A stretch of 5,697 nt of DNA from contig DMTJ01000250.1 of NCBI GenBank assembly GCA_003477185.1, positions 1-5,697 of the forward strand, in the 5' to 3' direction. Numbering within the stretch: the first letter of the stretch is position 1; every line of letters starts with the position of its first letter. The position numbers were made by a program, and so were the translations under genes. The DNA is from Lentisphaeria bacterium (GTDB lineage: Bacteria; Verrucomicrobiota; Lentisphaeria; JABSQK01; UBA12247). Below the pieces are notes generated by a model. It saw nothing but the letters and a program-made list of their open reading frames with translations, was not told the origin of the DNA and ran no database searches. Of this stretch, positions 1 to 5,208 are shown piece after piece.

Positions 1-545
1 TCCTCCTTGTAGGCGACACCAATGGTGTTGTCCCAGCGTCGAATCGGAAAGCGAGTGATGTTGACCACATTCTCTTTGAACAGGCTCTCGTTAGGAACAC
101 GCACCAGCTTGTTGTCAAGCGTGCGAAGTTTCACGCTGAGCAAATCAATCGACATCACGAAGCCACGGAGCGTGCCGACCTCAATAAGGTCGTCTACTTC
201 AAACGCCTTCTCGCCCATCATGAACAGCCCGCTGATAATGTTTGACAGGCTGGTCTGGCTGGCGAAACCCACCGCCATGCCGACGATCCCAGCCGTGCCG
301 AGCAACGCGGTCAGCTTGAAGCCCAAGTTATGCAGTACCAGTAGGAGGATGAGCAAGGAGCCAAGATAGAGCATCCCCTTGCCCACTATCATCCGGGCCT
401 GCTGGGAGGCGTAAGCGCCGAGCACGCGCATGACAAGGCGACTGGAATAACGCAGGATAATGATCCCAACAATCGCAAGAATAATGGCCCGCAGACCATC
501 GTAAACCGGCGGGTAATTTAGAAACTGGGCGAGCTTATCGGTCAT
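1..545 (-). CDS. MscS-family small-conductance mechanosensitive channel, N-terminal 181 residues (continues past left edge)
   Basis: This is a pore-forming inner-membrane channel that opens under membrane tension and releases solutes after hypo-osmotic shock. Residues about 18-32 and 57-73 form hydrophobic helices. Residues 77-108 are the pore-lining helix with the small-residue pattern LGTAGIVGMAVGFASQ, followed by SLSNIISGLF, as in MscS TM3. The beta domain follows: FEVDDLIEVGTLRGFV (115-130), then KLVRVPNESL (146-155) and NITRFPIRRWD (162-172), which correspond to the E. coli MscS segments after TM3. Only two helices precede the pore helix, so this is a short-form MscS. The ATG (545-543) overlaps the TGA of the upstream DUF432 gene as ATGA, so the two are probably translationally coupled. 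The C-terminal alpha/beta domain lies outside the window. The family is certain; the exact paralogue is not. Confidence 0.95.
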   Translation of the reverse strand, partial: MTDKLAQFLNYPPVYDGLRAIILAIVGIIILRYSSRLVMRVLGAYASQQARMIVGKGMLYLGSLLILLLVLHNLGFKLTALLGTAGIVGMAVGFASQTSLSNIISGLFMMGEKAFEVDDLIEVGTLRGFVMSIDLLSVKLRTLDNKLVRVPNESLFKENVVNITRFPIRRWDNTIGVAYKE

Positions 546-1309
546 GATGTACGAAACCGGGTGAAGGTGTTCAGACGACGTTTGAGGCGCTCCCGCGCGC
601 TGATATCGCGTGGCTCGCACAACAGCGTCGCCTGGTCGCCCGGCGGTGTGGTACGGTGTTCGACATCCGGTAGTTCATCCTCGCCATGGTAGTCCACTGT
701 GATGGCATTGGTTTGCAGCATCCCTTGGCATTCATAGACGCTCAGTGATCTAGCGCGCAGGCACAGTCGCTCGACATTAAGTTCGTCGCTGGCCGATCGA
801 TTCGTCACGTGCACCGCACAGCGCGCTCGGAATGGCTGCGGATCATACGCGTCAAGGTCACGCTGCGCAGTGGTCCGCAGCGAGTAGCAAAAGTCCCCCT
901 CGGCCGGATCGCCAAACCAACTGTTCGAAAGCAAGATGGTAGGCAACTCGGTCAGCGGCGTCTCGTTGTCGCCCACAATCACCCGAAACCAAACCGGGAT
1001 GCGGACATAGAAGGTACCACGGGCACCGGGGCTAATCGCGAAGCGTGCATCCGGCCGCACGATCACAGCACGGTCTGGCATCGCTGGCACCAAGCGCAAG
1101 CGCCCGTCGGTCATGTCGATCCAACGGTGCCAGTCTAGCCCATCAACTGGCGCACCATCGAACGTACTTTTGCACGCATTGAGCGCGTCTCCATGTGCGT
1201 GAGCCACACGCCACTCGTCCTTCGTACGATGCAGCCAGCAAGTCAACGGGCCAATTGCGAAGCGCGCAACTTGGTCTTCTCGAAAGCTGTAGCTAGACCA
1301 GAAGCTCAT
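542..1309 (-). CDS. DUF432 domain protein, probable partner of the adjacent MscS channel
   Basis: I recognise the family from its pattern: an N-terminal FAIGPLTCWLHRTKDEWRVA, a central RAVIVRPDARFAISPGARG then FYVRIPVWFRV, then LTELPTILLSNSWFGDP with GDFCYSLRT, and a late NVERLCLRARSLSVYE. The protein is beta-rich and soluble, without signal peptide or membrane segment. Its biochemical function is unknown. An in-frame ATG at 1351 would add 14 residues but has no Shine-Dalgarno sequence. I prefer the ATG at 1309, which follows AGGTGA at a short 4-base spacing and begins where the family similarity begins (MSFWSSYSF). The gene lies 59 bases (17 if the longer start is used) below corA and overlaps mscS by 4 bases, so it is most likely made together with the channel. 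A role in channel assembly or gating is inference from position only. Confidence 0.8.
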   Translation of the reverse strand: MSFWSSYSFREDQVARFAIGPLTCWLHRTKDEWRVAHAHGDALNACKSTFDGAPVDGLDWHRWIDMTDGRLRLVPAMPDRAVIVRPDARFAISPGARGTFYVRIPVWFRVIVGDNETPLTELPTILLSNSWFGDPAEGDFCYSLRTTAQRDLDAYDPQPFRARCAVHVTNRSASDELNVERLCLRARSLSVYECQGMLQTNAITVDYHGEDELPDVEHRTTPPGDQATLLCEPRDISARERLKRRLNTFTRFRTS

Positions 1310-1368
1310 GCTGTCACCTGGTTCAACTCCGGGTAGACCATTCTCTGGCATTGTTCAAGAGGTTTCAT

Positions 1369-2043
1369 TCAGAGCCAGTTCCGACGTTTAAAAGTCACGA
1401 ACAAACCACATGTAATGCTCAGAATCACCACCCAGAAACAAGGATAAGACCACCGCCACGCGAGCTCCGGCATATGCTCAAAGTTCATGCCATAGACCCC
1501 GGCCACAAAAGTAATCGGGATAAAAAAGGCAGCCATGATCGTCAGCACCTTCATGATCTCGTTCATCCGGTTGGAGACACTGGTCATATACAAATCCGTG
1601 AGGCTTCTGCCCATCTCGCGATAGGACTCCACTACCTCAATGATTTGGATGACATGCTCGTGCACGTCCGCCAGAAAGCGCTGGGTGGACTCACCAATCA
1701 GTGGGCCATCATACCGCCGCAGCGCGTCCACCAACTCGCGAGTCGGCCAGATCGTACGTCGACAGATCAGCAAGTCACGCTTCACGGCGTGTAGACTCGC
1801 AATGTGGCTCTGGTCTGGCTGCTCCAAAATTTGTTCCTCAAGGGTTTCAAGCTCGTCACCATAGTGCTCCAGCAGCGGAAAGGTATGGTCAACAATCGCG
1901 TCAAGTAGGGCATAGGCCAGAAAATCTGCCCCGTGGCCCCGGATGCGCACGCCGGATGTCTCGAGCCGCTTGCGAATTGGCCCCCAGACGTCGCCCGCGT
2001 GCTTATATCTCTCACCCGTATTCTTGATCATCATACACGCCAC
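1369..2043 (-). CDS. corA: CorA-family Mg2+/divalent cation transporter, N-terminally truncated
   Basis: The family signature YGMNF lies near residues 184-188, at the end of the first membrane helix (about 163-183, VLTIMAAFFIPITFVAGV). It is followed by the periplasmic loop and a second helix (about 199-217) ending in the basic tail FKRRNWL. Upstream are the long stalk helices, including GADFLAYALLDAIVDH and RRTIWPTRELVDALRR. The ORF has only 224 residues, whereas family members usually have about 310-370. It starts (GTG 2043, or ATG 2034/2031) just before the DVWGPIRKRLE segment, so most of the N-terminal cytoplasmic alpha/beta domain is missing. No Shine-Dalgarno sequence precedes these starts, and the upstream DNA holds a kinase remnant instead of a CorA N-terminus. 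The pore part is undamaged. Whether the shortened protein is made or works is doubtful. It is probably co-transcribed with DUF432 and mscS. Confidence 0.88.
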   Translation of the reverse strand: MACMMIKNTGERYKHAGDVWGPIRKRLETSGVRIRGHGADFLAYALLDAIVDHTFPLLEHYGDELETLEEQILEQPDQSHIASLHAVKRDLLICRRTIWPTRELVDALRRYDGPLIGESTQRFLADVHEHVIQIIEVVESYREMGRSLTDLYMTSVSNRMNEIMKVLTIMAAFFIPITFVAGVYGMNFEHMPELAWRWSYPCFWVVILSITCGLFVTFKRRNWL

Positions 2044-2050
2044 GATAGAA

Positions 2051-2558
2051 TCAATAGCTGCGGAACGCCGGGGTGAAAGTCACTCGCCGGCCCCCACCTA
2101 CGGAGCAAATCTGCATGCCCGTGGAAATAATGGAGTCGGATTCGAACGGGCGCCGTTGCGTCAACAGCTCGTAGGAAACCACGCCAAGCGAGAAGATGTC
2201 CGCCCGCGCATCGATTGGGCTGGAATGCAAGGACTCAGGGGCCATGTAGCTGGGGGAGCCATTCACGTATGGCTCCCCGTCAGCTCTGAATTCGGCAGCA
2301 ATACGAGCCCCAAGCCCATCACGACCGCTTTGTTCCCCTTACAGATCATGATATTCTCCGGCTTGATGTCCCGATGACTCAGCCCGGGATCCGCAGATCC
2401 AAGACCACCAAGTCGATCTTATGCTGCTTTAACATCGCAAGACACGTTGCGCGATCCTCAGCGCTGAACAAGTGATGCCCATGCTGGGTCAGTGCAATAC
2501 GCAGTAACTCGCGCATTCGCCACTCATCCTCGAAGACTAGAATTGTCTTTGTGGGTCC
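2051..2558 (-). pseudogene. Remnant of a receiver-Ser/Thr kinase fusion gene (copy 2), broken in three frames
   Basis: Three reading frames follow one another. (1) About 2558-2379 reads as the first half of a receiver domain: TILVFEDEWRMRELL (acidic pocket E-D-E), then KIDLVVLDLRIPG with the phosphoacceptor Asp at 2399-2397, and a stop at 2381-2379. (2) From 2385 another frame gives the kinase catalytic loop HRDIKPENIMI (HRD at 2376-2368), then VVMGLGL where DFG is expected, so the Mg-binding Asp is lost; it ends at 2263. (3) About 2309-2051 gives ARIAAEFRADGEPYV, then NGSPSYMAPES and ARADIFSLGVVSYELLTQRR, which are kinase subdomains VIII-IX, and then loses similarity. The second half of the receiver, the whole kinase N-lobe and the kinase C-terminus are missing. 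No ATG, GTG or TTG start fits the receiver part, although AAGGAG lies upstream inside the DUF3859 gene. It is very unlikely to make a working protein. Confidence 0.82.
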
Positions 2559-2986
2559 TTGTACGGGCTGGGTCGCGGACTCTCCTTAGCCTCGGGTTGC
2601 GGGACTTGTACCATGAATTTCTGATCTGCCACCAGCTCGTCCTCAATCCATGTAGAGAGCTGCCAGCGGCCTACTTTATTGTGCGTAGGTTCCCAGATAC
2701 AATCACCCAGAAAAAACTGATAGTCGTTGGACTTGATGCGCTCGCGTCCTTCAAATGGCGGCATCACCTGCCCATCCTCGTCCGGAATTCCAGGATGCGC
2801 AATGCAGAACCTGAGCCACTTTCCGCGGGCCTTGCGAATGCGCACGATATAGCCGAACTCCACCCCCGGTTCAGCAGGCACATCATGCGTGTGCTTGACA
2901 ATCTCCGGCAATTCTTTGCTCTCGCGGTCCCAGCCGTTATAGATTCCGTAGCTTCGAATCTCAGCTGGAATTCGTTTTAGCGACAT
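2537..2986 (-). CDS. DUF3859 domain protein, 149 residues
   Basis: This is a small cytoplasmic protein of unknown function. I place it in DUF3859 by recall of the family pattern: IRSYGIYNGWDRESKELPEI near the start, GVEFGYIVRIRKARGKWL, AHPGIPDEDGQVMPPFEG, then SNDYQFFLGDCIWEPTHNKV and GRWQLSTWIEDELVADQKFM. The composition suggests an all-beta fold, with no membrane segment. The ATG at 2986 is chosen because GAGGAG lies 5 bases upstream and the family similarity starts there; the longer ORF to 3145 would only add sequence from the preceding kinase remnant. The last 15 or so residues (ESPRPSPYKDPQRQF) look unrelated to the family, and their DNA overlaps the receiver remnant in another frame, so the 3' end may have been altered by the deletion next to it. 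It is the only clean gene inside a stretch of decayed kinase genes. Confidence 0.8.
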   Translation of the reverse strand: MSLKRIPAEIRSYGIYNGWDRESKELPEIVKHTHDVPAEPGVEFGYIVRIRKARGKWLRFCIAHPGIPDEDGQVMPPFEGRERIKSNDYQFFLGDCIWEPTHNKVGRWQLSTWIEDELVADQKFMVQVPQPEAKESPRPSPYKDPQRQF

Positions 2987-2991
2987 GAATA

Positions 2992-2997
2992 CTCCTC
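2992..2997 (-). promoter_or_regulatory. Ribosome binding site of the DUF3859 gene
   Basis: On the minus strand GAGGAG is followed by TATTC and ATG. This strong match to the anti-Shine-Dalgarno sequence, with a 5-base gap, fixes the start at 2986 and rejects the 53-residue longer reading. Confidence 0.75.
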
Positions 2998-3044
2998 GAA
3001 AATACGACCCGTGCAGCACACAGATGGACGCGGCGAAGCTGACT

Positions 3045-3807
3045 TCAAGCGCCGATCCCAGATTCAGCATCACGCAGGGGAACAAACACGTCGCGAACCA
3101 CCGGCCTATCCGCAGGTTTCTTCGCCAGAAAACTGCGCAATACATCCTGATCCCGCGCCGGAAACACTGGAGACAGATCGGGCCAGCTCGGCTCCTCGCT
3201 CACAATCTGACCGCTCAGTTGCGTAAACGACGCCGAGTCAGATGGCCGGCGGTCGGCCAGCAGCTCAAAAGCCACCGTCCAAAACGAAAAACATCGCTCT
3301 GCCTGGTGGTCACTCCGGTGGTAAAACGCTAGGGTGAGAAGTAGAACGGCGTGCTCGTCATCTACTCGCGAGACTCACCCGGCAGTTGAGCCAAGCCATA
3401 ATCCGCCAGTACAGTTCGCCCGCCTTGCTCCAGCATGATGTTGGCTGGTTCGAAGTCTCCGTGCACAATCCCGGCGGCGTGAGTTGCCTTCAGTACACCA
3501 AGCGCAGCACTTGCTACGGCCCGATCTCTCCGGTAACCCCAATCGCAGGTGACCGCGATCGCGTCCAGCAAAGCGCGATCAATAGCTTCTCTCGCTTAAC
3601 TGGCTTCACTAGATAAACCTGCGCCCCGACCTTCATCCCGCCAGTGACAGGAATAATCACGTTCGCCAGCACAATATCCACGCGATTGTCCCGTAGATGC
3701 TCCAAGGCCGTGCTGGCATCCGCAGCCGTACTCACCTCAAAATTTGGCGCAGTTCCCACCATCAGCGCCCGCATTCGACGCAGCGCGGAATCGTCATCGA
3801 CGATCAA
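3045..3807 (-). pseudogene. Receiver-Ser/Thr kinase fusion pseudogene (copy 1)
   Basis: The receiver runs from a likely TTG start (3807) as LIVDDDSALRRMRAL, DNRVDIVLANVIIPVTGGM, KVGAQVYLVKPVKREKLL. The acidic pocket and the KP lysine are kept, but the phosphoacceptor Asp is Asn (LAN for LLD), and about 25-30 residues (alpha3-beta4-alpha4) are missing in frame between GGM and KVGA. A one-base frameshift near 3571 leads into kinase sequence: LGVLKATHAAGIVHGDFEPA (HGD at 3463-3455, Lys of the catalytic loop replaced by Glu), then LADYGLAQ in place of DFG. In-frame stops follow at 3364-3362 and 3331-3329; the second stands where the Glu of the APE-like motif (FYFSP-stop) should be. RQSDVFRFG is followed by another one-base frameshift at 3277-3276, and then VAFELLADRRPSDSASFTQ and FLAKKPADRPVVRDV to the end. 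The glycine loop and VAIK lobe are absent. The order of subdomains VIb-XI is preserved, so this was once one gene. Confidence 0.85.
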
Positions 3808-3815
3808 AACAGGCT

Positions 3816-3821
3816 CTCCTT
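3816..3821 (-). promoter_or_regulatory. Ribosome binding site of the receiver-kinase pseudogene (copy 1)
   Basis: On the minus strand AAGGAG stands 8 bases before TTG (3807), directly ahead of the receiver beta-1 strand LIVDDD. This suggests the ancestral start was near here, and that the open frame upstream to 3870 is not coding. Confidence 0.5.
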
Positions 3822-3956
3822 TGCGAGGGCCATAAGAACATGATATTCGGCACCTTACAAACAATAACACCTAATACCGACGCCCACTTACAGTTGAGAA
3901 GCCGCAGACACCTGCCGTAGTACGAAAGACAAATTTTGTGAGCAAGCGAGTGCCTG

Positions 3957-4090
3957 ATGAAAGCTAAAAAAATTCTATTGCCAAAGCATCCGGCAGCCTT
4001 TACCGCCCTTAGATCGTAATTTTCGAGCCCGCTAAAATAAACGCGGCTCAAGTTCAGAACTATCTGCCGTCACGTAATTTTCGCTCCGTC
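3957..4090 (+). other. Disrupted 5' end of the plus-strand receiver-pseudokinase gene
   Basis: In frame with the ATG at 4091, but with no ATG, GTG or TTG of its own, 4013-4090 reads IVIFEPAKINAAQVQNYL and on into NFRSV. This is a plausible receiver beta-1/alpha-1/beta-2 with the acidic pair changed to E-P. It is closed upstream by TAG at 4010-4012. In another frame an ATG at 3957 opens MKAKKILLPKHPAAFTALRS and stops at 4017-4019. A one-base change between about 4012 and 4017 would join the two into one longer N-terminus. No clear Shine-Dalgarno sequence precedes 3957. Confidence 0.45.
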
Positions 4091-4855
4091 ATGGCCTACA
4101 GCGCAGGCGAGGACGAGGCCGCAGAAGCTTCCATCGAAGCCTTCAAACGACACTTTCCCTGCCTGATTATCGTCGGTATTGGTCCCAATGAGGTGCTCCA
4201 TGTCGTGCGCGCCATCAAAGCGGGGGCAGTTGACTACGTCTCGCTTGGCATCAGAGCTCTGCCCTGGTGGGATACGCCTTCCTTCGACAAGGTCCAGGCG
4301 ATGCTCCAAGCCGCAGAAATCATTCAGCAGTCCTCCGGCCATTACTTTGTCCGGCCAGAAGCCTACGGCGCGCACGCAGACCGCAGGCTCGGGGTCATCG
4401 TCTACCAGCTAGTCTCAATGCGACCGCTCATGCAATGCGTCAGTGCCAAGTCCGACCTGTCCGACATCGAAGGCGCGCTTCGCCAATGCGCCGTCGATGA
4501 CTTCCATGCCTCGGGCGTCTGCGGGATTCGCCTTCGCAGAGATTCCATCTTTGTCAGCGACCAAGGCACCATTGAGGTTCTGAACTTTGGGGGCCCGGCA
4601 GCCACACGCGTCCAGCCCCCCTACGTCTCCAGTAGCCTCGATCTCGATCGTGGCCTGAAGCCACAGGCAGATCACCATCGCTGGGCAGAATTATCCTACG
4701 AGTTGCTCACCGGCATCAATGCTGGTGAGTCCATGACGCCGATCCATCTGCTTCGCACTCGCGCATCCCGGAGCCTGGGCGCAGCCATCGAGCTTATCCT
4801 CCACGGCGATATCGGTGCCACCACCACCCCAAGCCGCATTATCGGCGATCTCTAG
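4091..4855 (+). CDS. Receiver-like/pseudokinase fusion protein (copy 3), catalytic residues lost
   Basis: The 254-residue ORF is open throughout. Residues 1-54 look like the rest of a shortened receiver: AYSAGEDEAA, PCLIIVGIG (Gly or nothing where the phosphoacceptor Asp should be) and VVRAIKAGAVDYVSLG (alpha-4/beta-5). Residues about 65-253 follow the kinase fold from helix C: KVQAMLQAAEIIQQ, FVRPEAYGAHADRR, the hinge LGVIVYQLVSMRPL (100-113), helix E IEGALRQC to HASGV (126-143), then CGIRLRRDSIFV (144-155), where HxD has become G-I-R (catalytic Asp to Arg147) and the Mg-binding Asn is Ser152. NFG (165-167) replaces DFG, and ELSYELLTG (200-208) is helix F. The Gly-rich loop and VAIK lysine are missing. 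Kinase activity is therefore not expected. ATG 4091 has no Shine-Dalgarno sequence and falls inside the receiver, so the true start is unclear. It could be a retained signalling scaffold or a decaying gene. Confidence 0.68.
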   Translation: MAYSAGEDEAAEASIEAFKRHFPCLIIVGIGPNEVLHVVRAIKAGAVDYVSLGIRALPWWDTPSFDKVQAMLQAAEIIQQSSGHYFVRPEAYGAHADRRLGVIVYQLVSMRPLMQCVSAKSDLSDIEGALRQCAVDDFHASGVCGIRLRRDSIFVSDQGTIEVLNFGGPAATRVQPPYVSSSLDLDRGLKPQADHHRWAELSYELLTGINAGESMTPIHLLRTRASRSLGAAIELILHGDIGATTTPSRIIGDL

Positions 4856-5085
4856 CGGTCGGTAGATGATCGCGCGCCGTGAGGGCCAGCTCCCTGGGCT
4901 CCATTTTCGCCAGAGTGTGGCAGGTGCGAAACAGCAGTGCCCCAGATTCGCGCGTCTCTGCGGAAACCTGAAATAAACGAAAGCTTTAATCCGGGCGCGT
5001 TACTGAAAATATTCTCCTGACAGGAATGAATTTATGCTTACCTTATAAAGAAAATCACCCGCTCGCTCCACAAAGGCACGATTTT
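4856..5085 (+). other. Intergenic gap between the pseudokinase gene and the small membrane protein gene
   Basis: No convincing gene is visible. A weak hairpin (CCAG CTCC CTGG, 4886-4897) followed by ATTTT could end transcription of the upstream gene, but the stem is only 4 pairs. The stretch 5000-5050 is AT-rich and contains TATAAA (5044-5049), a possible -10 for the gene at 5086, but I find no -35 at a suitable distance. Confidence 0.3.
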
Positions 5086-5202
5086 ATGCCGCCGCCTCCC
5101 CCAGGAACACGACGCAATGCCTTTGCTGGCTATATCACACTTGCCGCATTGATCGGCGGGCTGATCGTTGCTGTCGTAGTGGTGTTCATGGCGTCCAACT
5201 AA
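5086..5202 (+). CDS. Small single-pass membrane protein, 38 residues, proline-rich N-terminus
   Basis: The ORF reads MPPPPPGTRRNAF, then a strongly hydrophobic helix (residues about 15-35: YITLAALIGGLIVAVVVVF) and ends MASN. AAAGG lies 9 bases before the ATG. With the RR before the helix, the positive-inside rule predicts the N-terminus in the cytoplasm. The clear N-terminus/helix/short-tail layout and the RBS support a real gene. An in-frame ATG at 5026 would give 58 residues but is poorly spaced from its AGG. I do not recognise the family. It converges on metW with 6 bases between the stop codons. Chance coding of a hydrophobic stretch is the alternative. Confidence 0.55.
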   Translation: MPPPPPGTRRNAFAGYITLAALIGGLIVAVVVVFMASN

Positions 5203-5208
5203 GCACAA

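Noticed and set aside
22..369. Plus-strand ORF of 115 codons
   Set aside because: It lies wholly opposite the MscS coding sequence and has Ser/Arg-rich composition typical of an antisense shadow.
1351..1794. Plus-strand ORF of 147 codons
   Set aside because: It is antisense to corA, which has clear family motifs; His/Arg-rich with no recognisable domain.
1943..2377. Plus-strand ORF of 144 codons across the corA 5' end
   Set aside because: It is antisense to corA and to the kinase motifs HRDIKPEN and SYMAPE, and shows no domain of its own.
2987..3145. N-terminal extension of the DUF3859 frame
   Set aside because: It overlaps the kinase tail of copy 1 in another frame, lacks an RBS and shows no similarity to the family; the start at 2986 has GAGGAG.
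3966..3972. A7 run as a programmed frameshift site joining the 3957 frame to the pseudokinase frame
   Set aside because: A -1 slip there runs into TAG at 4010-4012, so it cannot connect the two frames.
3794..4051. Minus-strand ORF of 85 codons between the divergent genes
   Set aside because: Cys-rich random-looking translation, overlaps the copy 1 receiver start and has no RBS.
4866..4976. Plus-strand ORF of 36 codons after the pseudokinase gene
   Set aside because: No RBS, arginine/glutamine-rich composition without structure, no recognisable motif.
5017..5049. CTGACA and TATAAA as a promoter for the 38-residue gene
   Set aside because: The spacing is 21 bases, too long for an ordinary sigma-70 promoter.
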